From contig JACTVC010000035.1 of assembly GCA_018417955.1 (NCBI GenBank), positions 372,001-436,000 on the forward strand: a stretch of DNA of 64,000 nt, in the 5' to 3' direction. Source of the stretch: Laccaria trichodermophora. Its lineage: Eukaryota; Basidiomycota; Agaricomycetes; Agaricales; Hydnangiaceae. Below the pieces are notes generated by a model, which was given only the letters and a program-made list of their open reading frames with translations, was not told the DNA's origin and made no database searches. Every line of letters begins with the position of its first letter. Position 1 is the stretch's first letter. Made by a program: the position numbers and the translations under genes. Of the stretch, positions 34,199 through 50,440 are shown in pieces.

Positions 34199-36109
34199 CT
34201 AGATAATCGACCTCTCTTGAAGTGATTCAATTTCATTCCGGCTATATCCCAATTCTTCTAATACCTGCCATGCAAGGGTCGGTATCTTTACATCTCATCA
34301 CAAATTATCCTCTTACCTCGGTCGTGTGCTCCGATAGCCAGGGAGGCGGAAGCCGCACCGGCATCTTTTGCCCGTTGTACGTGACTGGGGGCGAGACCAA
34401 TTTGATTTTGCCGGAGCGGGGGTGCTGCAATAGTCCTAGCATAAGCGGCGAAATAGATTGCATGGAAATAACTCACGTCGACCTCCACTGTCACCTGCCT
34501 GGCAATCGCCTAATGCACATATGAACCTCCCTGGTATCCACTGAAGCAATCTAAAGCGTTACCTGAGGATGTTCAAACGTCTGCTTGATGTTGTTTATCG
34601 GCCCAAATGGCACCCTGGGCGGCTACTGTCAGCAAGTTGCTATCAGGCGTTCCGGTGAGCAAGGTCTGGCTCACCCCAGTCCGCGAAATCGCTCTAGCCA
34701 ATGGTCCCTGTCCCGCTGCATCAGAACATCTGTAATGATTTGTACAAGCTCCGCCCGATTCTCAACCCGGGCATCGTTGGTCGAGAACTTGGGGTCATTC
34801 GCCAGTTCGGGATTACCCAGAACCCTCTCAGCTAATATCCTGAACTTCGAGATCACACGACAATAAAAACAAAAGGTTGAACGGTGCGCGCCAGATTGAG
34901 TGAGCCTTCTACATTTTGAATACAAACGAAGAACCTTTACCTGCTTGTTATTACCTGCACCGATCATTATAAATCCGTCTCTGCATGGGAATACTTGATA
35001 GGGCACGATAGAAGGATGGGCCGTTCCATGACGTGAGGCCTCCTGACCTGCTATCAGATAGTTCGAGGCAATATTGGCGAGCCCAGCAATCTGATCTTGA
35101 ATCAATATTGACGAGAACGGACATTCATGTGGACTAACCTGTGTTTCAAACAAATTGCAATCGATCCAGACCCCTTTACCCGTTTGCTGGCGAGAGATGA
35201 GGCCAGCCATGATCGCCCCATGGGCATATAATCCCGTTGCGATATCCGTGGCAGCTACGCCGACTTTGCAAGGGGGTCGGTCTGGCTCTCCTGTGCTACA
35301 CAGATTAAAGCCACGTTAATGAGATATTTGTGATGAAAGCGGTCCCGTGAACGGACATGTGCATTAAACCAGCTTCACCCTCGATGATAACATCGTAGCC
35401 AGCTGCGTCTCGATAAGGCCCAGTCTGGCCATAGCCTAGTTTCGATTAAGGAGTATACTGACGTTCACAAATTTCGGAACTCACCAGTGATAGACGTGTA
35501 AATAAGACGTTCGTTTATTCGCTTACAATCCTCCCAGCCCAAGCCCATACTGGCCAACTTGCCAGAAACGAAATTCTCAACCAGAATATCCGCCCGTTCC
35601 ACAAGTTTGTGAACGATCGCCAAACCCTCAGGAGTCTTGAAATTTACCGTCATGGAGCGTTTATTACGGTTCGCAGAGAGAAAATACGCTGATTCAGGGG
35701 GGTGATGAGACGATGCTGACGGCGCAGTTGGAATCGTTGGTGCGGAAGGGGGATGCCATGAACCTTGTGGGTGAAAACGAACATGAATACTTTTGGAAGT
35801 TCAAAAACTGAATAGAAGCGAGACTCTTGACGCTCTTCGTCGTGTGCACTCACGAGTATCATCTCCACGGGTAACTTCCTCCACCTTGATGACGTCTGCC
35901 CCGAGATCCGCAAGGAGCATCGTGGCCGTCGGACCAGCCAGAACACGGGTCAAGTCGAGGATTTTGACTCCCTTGAGTGGTGGTGGGATTCCTGGTCCAT
36001 AAGGGAACGCAGAGGCTGGTGAAGGTTTAGTAGGTCCAGTTTCGATCCAGCGTCGACTGAGTGCGAATTGGCTCAGTTTGGTGTTTCGAGAGCAAAGCAG
36101 CCGTAACAT
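34199..36109 (-). CDS. Class III (CaiB/BaiF) CoA-transferase, probably mitochondrial
   Basis: The family N-terminus [20 protein letters not shown] is followed by [20 protein letters not shown], the catalytic Asp region, then [58 protein letters not shown] and [20 protein letters not shown], ending with PFGPINN-type sequence and [19 protein letters not shown]. Members transfer CoA between carboxylic acids. The closest named relatives I recall are the eukaryotic SUGCT (succinate/glutarate) type and formyl-CoA transferases. The first 25 residues ([20 protein letters not shown]) look like a mitochondrial targeting peptide. The substrate cannot be settled from sequence alone. The last exon ends QERSII with the stop at 34199-34201. 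Confidence 0.92.
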
Positions 36110-36515
36110 GGTTTAAGGAGGTCTTCAATGCAATATGTCGTCTTGTACGCCTGCCAGTGAATCCGAGGGAAAGAGATGTTGCTTTGGACAACCCCCGGCA
36201 ACATCATGGCCGGTGGAAGCGAACCTGGCTCTTCACTGTAGCGGTTTGAATATGTCATCCAACACATCAAAAGATTGCAATTAGACCTCGGCCATATGCA
36301 CTACTAATAGCACTCACTACATACGAGATTGAAATGGCAATCGGGCCACAATCTAGCGCTCGTAATTACACCATACATTCGTTATAGTAAAATCATACAA
36401 CTTCAACAATTCGAGACTCGAGAGACGGATTAAGGAGACAAGGGAGAGCGCGAAGCTATAAATCTAGCATTAAGCTGGTGAGCCACTTGAGTAGAAAAGA
36501 CAACGAGACGCACCT
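36110..36515. other. Upstream region of the CoA-transferase gene
   Basis: About 400 bp containing the CoA-transferase promoter and the end of the membrane-protein fragment. I see no further gene. Confidence 0.4.
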
Positions 36516-36966
36516 TTATACGGGTTCCAAACGATTCCGGTGGTTCGACTGTGACCTCGAGCTTTCGGAAGAACCTATGGAAGACTGAAATAGGAACCTC
36601 TTAAGCCCACAAACTATAGAGAAGAATGGCCATATTTCACCATCGAAAGCTGAGATTTTGTAGAGTCAGTCGAGCTTCGACGACTGTGCATTGTTTGTAA
36701 TTGAATCATATTTGGGCGATTGCACGACTCTGGATCGACGAGAGATGTATTGAGCATGATCGTGAAGGCGTCCATTAAGGATGTCAATGAGAAGACGGAA
36801 GGCATGACGGTCGTAAGGCAAGTGAAGTACTAAGGAGAAACCTGGCCCCCACCAGTAGCTGAACAATTGTTCTGAACCGAAGTGACGTCACTCCAGATGG
36901 ATTTCGTAAGTGACAGGTATAATAATACAAGTGTGCAAAAGAGTCCAACGACCACCACTTCCGCCT
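36516..36966 (-). pseudogene. 3' fragment of a membrane protein
   Basis: Reading the minus strand just below the Prp2 stop, a hydrophobic exon (VVVVGLFCTLVLLYLSLTKS) joins at a clean acceptor (tttctccttag) to a second hydrophobic exon (LTTVMPSVFSLTSLMDAFTI followed by MLNTSLVDPESCN). It then passes through a phase-0 intron (GTGAAA to TTTCAG) into a Ser/Arg/Asn-rich tail ending RNRLEPV with TAA. Two membrane spans plus a Ser-rich cytosolic tail resemble the end of a multi-span receptor or integral membrane protein. Upstream spans would have to overlap the Prp2 coding exons, so this is probably a truncated relic. A short real gene cannot be excluded. I do not recognise the family. Confidence 0.45.
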
Positions 36967-40799
<3,833 letters not shown>

Positions 40800-40898
40800 G
40801 AGTGAAAGGACGATAGCGAGTCACGACTGGAACTTAAGAGTTGGACTCAAGGGATGTCGGGGTGGCTGTGCATATTTCTCCCTCAACCAGTGACGACA

Positions 40899-42349
40899 AT
40901 GTTGACCGCTCGTTCCACGAGTTCGTTTAAACGTCGGCTACCAATACATCCAATCATAGCAAGAAATTTGAACACATTGCGGCGGTCCTATCTCTATGTT
41001 CCCTCGGCGTCTGAACGTATGCTTGAGAAATCCCTAACCACCAATTCAGACGTCATCATATATGATTTGGAGGACAGCGTACCGCCTGATCCTTCGGACA
41101 AAACCAGAGCTCGGTCAAAGCTCAAAGATTTTCTAATCGTTCGTAATTTCTATACGACTAGAGACTTTGAGTGCTTACTCTGACTACTAAAGGAGAGGCC
41201 CCCTGCTCCCAATCACATCGCCGTTAGAGTCAACGACGTCACCACACCCTTCTTCCATGCTGACATATGTGAAATTGTGATGGCTTGACATAATTCCAGG
41301 CGAATATCTGACCTCAACTCATCCATAGGTCTCGAATCCGTCTGTCACAACCCTCGTCCTTCCAAAAATACATTCAAAGGAGGACTTGGACTACGCCTCT
41401 GATGCCGTTCAATCAGCTTTGCTAGGCTGTCATCGGGACAAACCACTTAACATCGTTCCCAGCATAGAAAGTGCCAGAGCGATGTGGAATCTGGGAGATA
41501 TTGCTAAATGGAAGTCCAAGCATGGTCCACAGTGTGGAGGAGAAATAAGCGCATTGCTGGTATGTTCTTGTAAACGTAAAAGCAGAGTCATTGACCAGAT
41601 CTTGTCAGTTTGCGGCAGAAGACTGTGAGCATTGGCATCTGTCACATTTCCATGTCTTACGGGAGTGACCAGTCTGCGCTGATACCTCGATTATCCGTAC
41701 ACATTCTAGGCGAGAGTTACTCAATCCCCGCTCTCAGATTGTTATCGCTGCCAAGGCTTTTGGGTTGGATGCTATTGATATGGTCAGCACATTGATCGTT
41801 TCTGTGCGGCGTTTCGGTAAGCCCTCTCTTCTAGGTTTGTGTGAATTACAAGGATTTGGAGACATTGAAGGATGAATGTCGTGACGGGAGACACTTGGGT
41901 TTTACAGGGAAGGTATGAACCTTTTGAGCTTTTACCGATACCGACTTCTTATCTTCGTTTCCGCATCAGCAAGCTATCCACCCATCTCAAGTGGAGACAA
42001 TTCAAGCCACATTCGTTCCAACACACCAAGGTTTTCATTATTGAATCTATCGGTATCCCTTTGTCTGAAACTGTCATTCGTAGAGATTCTGCGCGCCGCT
42101 AAGATCCTGCGATCCATGGCTTTGGCACATGCTTCCGAAAAGGGCGCTGTCGGACTGGAAGGAGAAATGATTGACGCGCCGATGCTCAAACAGGTACGTA
42201 TACGAAGTATAGCAGGACATCAGTAAATGTCTGATAACTTCAGCAAGGCACAGAAAATAATTTTGTTGGCGGAAGCTGCAGGTCTCGAGATTCCGAGTTT
42301 ACTGGAGCCTGGTTTCAATCCACCACCAAGTGGAGCAGGGTATCTCTAG
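40899..42349 (+). CDS. Citrate lyase beta-like protein (HpcH/HpaI family), CLYBL-type
   Basis: The sequence RRSYLYVPSASERMLEKSL, then DVIIYDLEDSVPPDPSDKTR, NHIAVRVNDV, VLPKIHSKEDLDYASDAV and NIVPSIESARAMWNL follows the CitE/CLYBL barrel. After splicing, FAAEDF joins CADTSIIRTHSRRELL, giving the conserved A-E-D-[YF] and R-T motifs, then IVIAAKAFGLDAIDMV, GFTGKQAIHPSQVETIQATF and LPPP-type C-terminal GFNPPPSGAGYL. CLYBL-type enzymes are mitochondrial malyl/citramalyl-CoA lyases or thioesterases. The N-terminus (LTARSTSSFKRRLPIHPIIA) is basic and could target mitochondria. Several small introns (for example after AVRVNDVTTPFF) need exact mapping. The start is the first ATG in the frame that reaches the barrel. 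Confidence 0.92.
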
Positions 42350-42512
42350 TGCTCGTACCTACTTTTTGCTTGTGGATGTATTATGTACAAAAAGTCTCTA
42401 AATATACATTGCGAGCTCGGTTCGGCACAAGTGAAGTATTTTGTATATACATGCAAAGGAGGATAGGATGATGATCCTGTAAATGATGGGTAATATATAT
42501 GTAAAATGCAAT

Positions 42513-44467
42513 TCAGTTAACAAGGGGAGCGTCAGGATATACAAGCTCGAGCCCAGACAAGGACATATCGTCGTCATCGTCTTCAACACCTTTACCAACA
42601 AAATCAAGATCAAGATCGAGGTCAAACTCCAAGGTTGAGTCAGTGAAGCAGCCAGTTGGTATGTTTTGCGATGCATGAGTTGAAAGTGGGGTAGGCGGCC
42701 CAGGCGAGTCTTCCAAAGTATCCAGACTGCTGACCGAGGTGTCTTTTGATGTGTTTGAATCGGGGGAAGTGTTAGATCGCGAATGAGCTGCTGGAGGCTT
42801 GAGGTAGTGACCAGACAAATGTGTGTGGACCGTGAGGGGTGAGGGGCCAGAATCAAAAACTGGTGTTTCTGATGTTACACCGGTGTTATTGGTTTCCGGT
42901 GAACAAGGCACAGTGGGCTGTGGTGGTGGAGGCGTGTCAAAAGTCACTGGAGAGACATGTCCAGAGTGCGATGTGGTCACCTCCCCGCGTTCTTGAGCAA
43001 CAAGTGGTGCGGTAGGTTCTTGAAAAGAACGAGGAATCAGCGATGTTAGCAGCAAAACGCGAGAATAGAGTCTCACGTTTGAGTTCCGCTAACATTTCTT
43101 TCAAACGTAAGCCCTCAACATACGCTTGTCTGTAGATGTCCGCAGCTTGCGAGGGTGAAGACTCTTCTTCATTCAACGCTACATGATTGTTTTCATGGGG
43201 GGATAAGGGGACCTGCAATGCAAAGGAAGTCATCCGCTCTTCTTCCTCCTTTGGCTCTGGATGACTGGAAGGTGGGTGTGTAATAGGAGAAACAGATGCG
43301 CTTCTAAAGATGCTGTTGGCGAAAAACAGTGGTGCATGGATTGGAGGATGGGACGGTGTGTCGGAATAAATGATATTAAAAGTTTGTCGTGGCACTGAAC
43401 AAGGAAATACTGGGATCAAAACCTTGCTGCAACTGTCGGCAAGGGCTTGATCATAGACCACTTGAAGCGGAACGACAGGTTCTGTGACGAGAGGGGCAAG
43501 CTCCGGTTGAAAGTGATTTGGAGGAGACATTGGTGTGTCAACAATCCCCTCTGGCTCTGCTTCCACTGGAGTTGTTGTCCGCGTGTCGTGTTCCGATGGT
43601 GATCGCACAACATCCCCAACGACAGACGGAACGGTAGATAGTGTGCGAGGAGAATCGTGCTTTTCTAGTCCACAACGTGCGGGCGCCGGCGCTGACGACA
43701 TTTCGTCGTCAGTAGATAGGATAACAAAAACGTTATCCTCCATTCGTATCCGCACTGGTCGACTAGGAGAAATGGGAGTTTGGTCATCATCAGAACATAG
43801 ATCAATAATGTCGTCCGGGTCGGCGACGGGACGCTGCGTTGTTGGCTTGGGGCGACTTTTCGACGAAGACGGGATGGGATCGTCTGAATCGGACGAGATG
43901 GAAAATGAGTCCAAAAAAAGAGCGGAAGCTCTGCATGAAGCTGCTGGAATTGTGTGATTCTTGGGTGAGTCCTTTGCTACCAGGGTGGAAATTCGCTGGA
44001 TTAGCAGGGCCACCGAAGAATACATTGTTTAGCATATAGAAATACACACGCTTTGCGATAGCCTTTCTCTTATAAGGTGTTCGAGAAGAACTCGGTTTTG
44101 CCACCTTGGGCAGCGGTATGATCGAGGAAGGTGGGGTCTTGTCGGAATCCTCATCCGTTGAGGGAGTTGGACTCTTAGCTTTGCGTTTCCTCAAACGAGG
44201 ACGGGCTACTGACGACAGACTGGATGGACCTGGGGTGAGATTCCGCTGTTTCGGCTGAGAAACGCCTGTTTGCGACTTTAAACGAGGAGTAGACGATGTT
44301 GAACGCGTTGCTGAAAGGAATTAGCCTTTGAACACTTGTAATTGAACGAATGGCACACCAGTTGGCTCCTCCGCCTGACCTGTTCTTGCCTTCTTAGTAG
44401 GCCTTCCTTTCCGCGGTGGCTGATCGGTGGCAAGTTTACGCTTTTTCTTCGGACGGTCATCAGGCAT
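42513..44467 (-). CDS. Hypothetical nuclear protein with SUMO-interaction-like motifs
   Basis: Start MPDDRPKKKRKLATD contains a classic basic nuclear localisation signal, with a second basic block PYKRKAIAKR. The body is Pro/Ser/Thr-rich and disordered. Two hydrophobic cores followed by acidic residues (DDIIDLCSDDDQTP and DNVFVILSTDDEM) fit the SUMO-interacting motif pattern. A short predicted helix (AADIYRQAYVEGLRLKEMLA) is the only ordered-looking part. The tail is acidic (LEFDLDLDLDFVGKGVEDDD). Introns join KRKAIAK to PKDSPKNH and LAELK to QEPTAPLV in frame. The family is not recognised. A nuclear SUMO-responsive regulator is an inference from motifs only. Confidence 0.75.
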
Positions 44468-44792
44468 AGCGGAGAGCAAGCGATATGAGGCAATGTGATA
44501 AGTAATTTGGCAATTACATATTCATCGCGTCTCCGTCCAAAATTCAAATTGCGCCATTACAGTCGTTCAGCACGCCCATTGACAAGACCTTTGTCTCCGC
44601 TGCTGCCAACAACTTGAACTCCTTCTTATATCTTCATATATGCCAGACGCTCGTTGACCGCCTGCAAACGCCCTGCTCCACCCCAGCTCCCAACGTGACT
44701 TGGTTCCTGCTTGTTTCTGAATATGGCTCAAATTAAAAACCATATCATACCTCATCGTATGCTAGTCGATTAGCTCGCCTCTCTCCTTTGCT
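44468..44792. promoter_or_regulatory. Divergent promoter region
   Basis: About 325 bp between the starts of the nuclear hypothetical gene (minus) and the Dug2 gene (plus); it must serve both. No specific binding site is identified. Confidence 0.4.
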
Positions 44793-47700
44793 GATGGCGA
44801 GACAAGCTTCTCTTAGTCGAGATCTTCAGTCAGGTGCTTCTGGACCTCGTCTCGTGCATTCTCTGTACGAAACACGAAGCTCGGTATTGAGTCTAGCCAC
44901 GAACGACACCTACATATTCTCCGGCAGTCAGAATCGGGACATTTCTGTACGTTTGCAAAACTGAATGCGTCCGAAAGTGTCTGACAACCTCCAGGTGTGG
45001 GATAAACATACCTTTAAATTGAAACAGACCTTATTAGGGCATACTGGAAGCGTGCTAGCGCTAGAGTATGCGGGGGATAAGGAATGGCTGTTCAGCTCGT
45101 CAGGTAAGTCTTGGCGTCTTTTTATTCATTTGACGCGCGTTTATTTCCATCCAGGCGATAGCACAATCAGAGTGAGTACCCACAATCATGTCGTTCTGAC
45201 TCTAAAGAGTGCTAAAGCTTGTCGTGATATCCAGATTTGGTCGACCATCACGCTTGATCCCCTTTACGTTCTTGTGCCCTATTTAGAAACGGGTGCCGGG
45301 GATCTGTTTTCTCTGGCATGGTCCTCAATACTGCAAACAATATTCATTGGCTGTCAGAATACCTCTCTCCAATGGCACACCTTTCACGATCCTATCTCTT
45401 GTGTTGGGTCGTCCGTATCCATATCTGACATCTCTTCATCCGCTTCCAGTGCATCCATACCGGCTGGTGCCCGAAAGGCACACAAGTTTTTTGATAGTTA
45501 CCCACAACACGAGCGCAAGCCAGCTGACATTTTCGCAAATAATGGCGTTGTTGGACGTGGTAGCCCAGATTCAGATCGCTTCTCAGATGCGCTTGCTTCG
45601 CAGGCACAAGTCTTCATAGAGGCGTCCAACGTGATCGACTCCGCACACTACGGATATGTTTATTGCATGACAATATTGGGTGCTGGCGAAAATGTGCAGT
45701 TGGCTACAGGCAGCGGCGACGAATCTGTAAAGGTTGGTTTCCCCTCATCGCTTCATATTGAATGCTCACTTGAGTGTAGTTGTGGGATTGTACCACTGCT
45801 GGGCCTGTGTTTGTCCATGAATTCACCTGTAATCAGGGCGCGGTTTTGGCACTGGTTGCGAAAGGCGACACAATCTACGCAGGCTGCCAAGATGGGCATG
45901 TCAAGGTTTTTGATCTTGAAACTAAGACGCTTGTCAGGACAATCATCGTTCAGGAGGTCCGATTCGGTAAATAATCCTTTCTGTTGCTGACATAGAGATT
46001 ACAGGGTGTTGACATTATATCGATGTCAATGTTGAACTCGGACCTTTACACATGCTCTGCCAACGGATGGGTGAAGGTGCATACACTAACGTTTGGTTTG
46101 GGACCCCTCACTGAATTCAACCTCAGCGTTGGTCTGCATCGTTTGACTGCACAGCAGCTTGGGACGCACATGACGGCATTGTCCTTTCGTCTACCATTAC
46201 TAAGAGAGGTAAAGCGGAGAACAGCGGTTTCCGTCTTATTACGGGAGGCAATGACGACCACATCAAGGTGAACATCCCGTCCTGTCTATATATATTACAT
46301 CTATCTTAATCAAGGCTATTAGGTGTGGGATGTGACGTCCCCCAGAGCACGCGCTTCTTCAATTGCCCTTACACGGGACGAGAGCACAACCTTTCGTGTT
46401 GACTCTGGCTTAGCATCAGGTTTGTGAGCGCCTTTCCTGTGTCATCCAGCTAAATTGGCAAACCTATTCAAGATACCCTTACATATGCGCTCTCAAAATT
46501 TGTTTCCATCCCAAGCGTAAGCTGCGATCCGTCACACAAGGAGGATTGCAGGCAAGCAGCAATATGGCTTAAAAAGTGTTTAGTCCAGTTGGGTGCCCAC
46601 TCTACGCTTGTCAGTAGACACCTCTTTTTTGATCTCATCGAACTGACCGTTTTTATAGCTACCAACAGGCGAGGGGAACAACCCCATAGTACTGGGTACT
46701 TTTGAAGGTTCAGTCAGAGAACACCGAAAAACAAGAGTATTGTTTTATGGGTAATTACGCCATATCAACTTGCCACATCGTCGCTGGTCCTAATTACATT
46801 TTCAAGCCACTACGACGTTATTTCCGCCCCTCTGGATGGATGGCACTCAGATCCGTTCACAGTTTTGGGTCTTAATGGCTATTTATACGGAAGAGGGGTC
46901 ACGGACAACAAAGGTCCCATTATGGCTGTCGCTTGTGCAGCTGCTGACCTCCTTTCTCGTCGGGCACTGGAAATTGATCTGGTCCTCTTGATTGAAGGCG
47001 AAGAGGAATGTGGCAGTTCTGGATTTGGTGAAACTGTCCGAAAACACAAGGTATGTCACAGAAGCCGAGTTCATCAGTCGCTCAAAAAGATCACGCTCCA
47101 GAATTTAATTGGGGACATTGATGCCATTTTGGTCAGGTAAAGAGGAATCCGCTCAGATTCTCACACCTAACCTTCTCGTCAGTAACTCAACATGGATTGC
47201 AGAGGACCGGCCGTGTATCACGTACGGATTGAGAGGCGTCGTGCATTGTGCTCTTGAGGTGAGCATCCCGCTTTGAACTATACGCTATATCTCACAAGTC
47301 TTTGGGCAGATAACAAGTAACCTACCGGACCTTCACTCCGGCATCGAAGGAGGAGCCGTTGCTGAGCCCATGATTGACATGTAAGCCATTAAAAAAGATG
47401 AAAGATGAACTCGAATCGATATGTGAATTATAGGGTGAAGTTGTTAGCCACTCTCACAGACAACCATCGTCAAGTTCAGATACCTGGATTTTGTAAGCGC
47501 GCCCATTTACAGGGTTTTTATTGAATTTTCGTGACACTTGATGAAGATGACCGCGTCCGACCTGAAACAGAGGAAGAGAAACAACTATACAAGTTACTCT
47601 CTGATGTCACGCAAAAACAAGCATCTTCCTTTGTCTCTCGTTGGAGAGAACCTTCGTTAACGGTTCACACGATTGAGATTTCTGGACCAAAGAGTGAGTA

Positions 47701-48345
47701 ACGACATAACCATATTGCTGAGGACTGGTATCAACTCTTTCTGTAGACGCAACAGTAATACCCGGAACTGTGAAGGCGCAGGTCTCGTTGCGCATAGTGC
47801 CGGATCAAGATCTGGATACGATTGTTAAATCTCTCTGCGATTACCTTTCAGCTTCATTCGACCAGCTGCATTCTACAAATGCTCTACGGGTATGCATTGC
47901 AGAGTTCTCGTCAGCAAGATGCTCATTCCAATTTTTTTAGGTTAATGTCGAACACACAGCCGATTGGTGGCTAGGACGTCTCGACGATCCGTGGTTCAAG
48001 GCACTCGAAAGTGCCGTTCAAGAGGAGTGGGGATCCGAGCCCTTGCGAATTCGAGAAGGAGGAGTGAGATGCCCCTCTTCTCTACGCATTCCGGCTATTC
48101 AATTGACCCCTTCCTTTCTAGTCCATCCCTTCCGTTCCTTACCTCGAAAAGCAGTTTGGATGTCACGCTTTGCACCTTCCTATGGGGCAAAGTTCGGTAG
48201 GCATCAAAGATCGTATCTGTTGCAAACGCGATTGCTGAGAATTCTTCAGGACCAAGCTCACCTACCCGACGAACGCATTTCGCTGGCTAATCTACAGAAA
48301 GGTAAAGCGGTGATAGAGCGGTTTATTCTCAAGGTAGCTACATAG
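44793..48345 (+). CDS. DUG2: Dug2-type WD40 plus M20 peptidase
   Basis: The N-terminal half is a WD40 propeller: TYIFSGSQNRDISVWDKHTF, LLGHTGSVLALEYAGDKEWL, FSSSGDSTIRIWST, GSGDESVKLWDC, GCQDGHVKVFDLE and GGNDDHIKVWDV. The C-terminal half is an M20 metallopeptidase: LSKFVSIPSVS, EDCRQAAIWLKKCLVQLGA, VLFYGHYDVI (metal His), YGRGVTDNKGP (Asp), LIEGEEECGSSGFGE (catalytic Glu-Glu) and NLPDLHSGIEGGAV, ending LHLPMGQSSDQAHLPDERIS. This fusion is diagnostic of Dug2, which with Dug3 and Dug1 degrades glutathione in the cytosol by the alternative pathway. The peptidase residues appear intact. About fifteen introns are required. The family and role are known from yeast; activity here is inferred. Confidence 0.94.
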
Positions 48346-48563
48346 AAGTTCTATCTCTCTCTTTCCATGTCCTTCATTGCTTTCGACGCTTTCATACCCT
48401 TCTAAATTTGTAACTTTTTTGTACGCATACCGAATTGTATTTCATCTCTTGTTCGCTTAGGCCAGTGTCGATAGCTTATGACACGATGGGGATTACGGTG
48501 TATTGGATTTGTTCATGATCTTGAGGATCAGTCAGGGGGTCTCCCTTCTGTCTACTTACCATT
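48346..48563. other. Short intergenic stretch
   Basis: About 220 bp between Dug2 and the zinc dehydrogenase, both on the plus strand. It contains the dehydrogenase promoter; no motif is called. Confidence 0.4.
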
Positions 48564-50238
48564 ATGTCCAGCGCAGAACCAACCTTTCAGAAAGCCATTC
48601 GCTGGCATCCTCCCTCATATGACATCAGAGTCGAGTTGATCCCTGTCCCACAGTACGCCAGCGATTCAAAAGGCATAAATATGAGAATGTCACTGATAGC
48701 TGAAACACAGAATTCAACACCCGGACGACGCGATCGTCAAAGTTACAGTAGGTTATCCTTCTGTATGGCGTGGAATGACACTTATGAACAGTTGGCTGCA
48801 CTTTGTGGTACTACATTTAACCCTCAGGGATAGCGCAATCCAATTGAACCTTGACCCACAGGAAGTGATCTACATATTTACAGGGGTCATGGTGGTGTAG
48901 ACAAAGTGTGCGTTACGGAATCGAATGCGTCAACCGAAGAGGCTCATAAATTATGACAGACACACTTGTGGCCATGAGTTCATAGGCGAAGTTGTCTCGC
49001 TTGGGTCGAATTTCGGTGTCGACAGTGCCAAAGGCAGGCCCGCTTTATATGCTCAGCTGAAAGTCGGAGACAGGGTTGTATCACCGTTTACTGTCAATTG
49101 TGGTGAATGCAGGTAAGTTAAAGGACTAGATCAGTTTAGCCCTGCATCACGTCGATATCACAGTGTATGCCGACTTGGCTATACAGGAAGATGTCCCGAG
49201 GGTCTCCTGTTTGGATCACCGAACCTGGAGGGCGGTCAAGCGCAATATGTCCGCGTTCCAAAGGCTGGCGGTACTCTTTTCAATCTCAGTGACCCCTCCA
49301 CATGGTCCAGCAGCATGTCCAAGGACGAGAAGGAAAAGGCGTTGATTAAGCTCACCGACAGTTCTCTGCTCATGCTAGCCGATATTCTCCCCACGGGCGT
49401 CTTTGCTGCGCTGCAAGCGATTAACCACCCCAAGGTCGCGCCAGTAATAACAGGTCGTCCATGGCCACTTTGTTTCTCCCCCCCTCTGGATGGACTTGGA
49501 AACGAGGTCGGTTTGAAGCCAGAAGACAAAGTGTTGACCGTCGCCATCATTGGTTTGGGTCCCGTTGGCGTTTGCGCTGCCATCAGCATGCTCGACGCTC
49601 TTACAACACGCCAAATCCCCTTCCGAATCGTGGCTATCGATCCCGTCGAGGCACGGCGAGAGAAGATGAAAGCTGTGTACACCACAATTGTCCAGGCTGG
49701 CGAAGGGTCTGGGGAGTTGGCAGTGCTATCAATCGAAGAAGCTAAGGAAAAAGTTGAAGATTGGACAGGTGGTGTTGGGTGCACGACCGTTCTGGAGGTT
49801 TGTTTCCCGGTGCCAGCCTCTAATAAGCAGGTCTAACTTGAAGCAAACAAACAGGTTGTTGGAAACACAAGTGCACTTTCCCTTGCTTACGACCTTGTCC
49901 GCGCCTTTGGTGTAGTGGTATCCGTGGGCGTTCACGGAGCGCCGCCGCTTCCTTTCACTGGTCGCCAGTGCTACAACAAGAATGTTTCATTGGACTTCGG
50001 AAGGTGCCCCGCTCGTGCGATGTTCCCATTAGCATTCGATCTTTTAGGTTTGTCCCAAAGCCTGTGAAATCTACATATCATTCACGTTTGTCTAGTCAAA
50101 AGGCAAGATGTTTTTGGAAGCATCGGGGAACCGGCAAGCTTGATCGACCGAGTCGTCGATTTTACAGAAGCAGCCGATAGCTATCGCGCATTTGACAAGG
50201 GTGAGGTGGGAAAGGTCATTTTTGATCCATGGAAGTGA
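48564..50238 (+). CDS. Zinc-dependent alcohol dehydrogenase-like protein
   Basis: Splicing reconstructs the medium-chain dehydrogenase core: DDAIVKVT joins LAALCGSDLHIYRGHGG (catalytic zinc Cys), then THTCGHEFIGEVVSLG (His-Glu ligands), KVGDRVVSPFTVNCGEC with CRLGYTGRC (structural zinc cysteines), GGQAQYVRVPKAGG, the NAD(P) Rossmann strand VAIIGLGPVGVCAAISMLDA, and VSVGVHGAPPLPF. It ends KVIFDPWK. Residues 230-260 contain an insertion relative to short ADHs. The family oxidises alcohols or reduces aldehydes; substrate and cofactor preference are not evident. The protein seems complete, with about five introns. The start at 48564 (MSSAEPTFQKAIRWHPP) fits the family's first strand. Confidence 0.92.
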
Positions 50239-50440
50239 ACGACAGATGGATGTTGCAAAACGACAAGAGGTCTTGAAAGTTGTTATAGCCGCTCAAATTC
50301 TTGCCGTTGGACTTTTGTATTATCATGTGAACCTGTTGCTCTTGATCATCCCTCGTTCCAGGACTTTGTTGGATCTTAACTTCTATCGGGGAAAACACAC
50401 GGGGAAAGTAACACAAGGAGGCGTCATGCCACCATATGAA

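Noticed and set aside
48750..48960. Apparent stop codons early in the zinc dehydrogenase
   Set aside because: Three ordinary GT-AG introns restore the zinc-ligand segments CGSDLH and THTCGHE.
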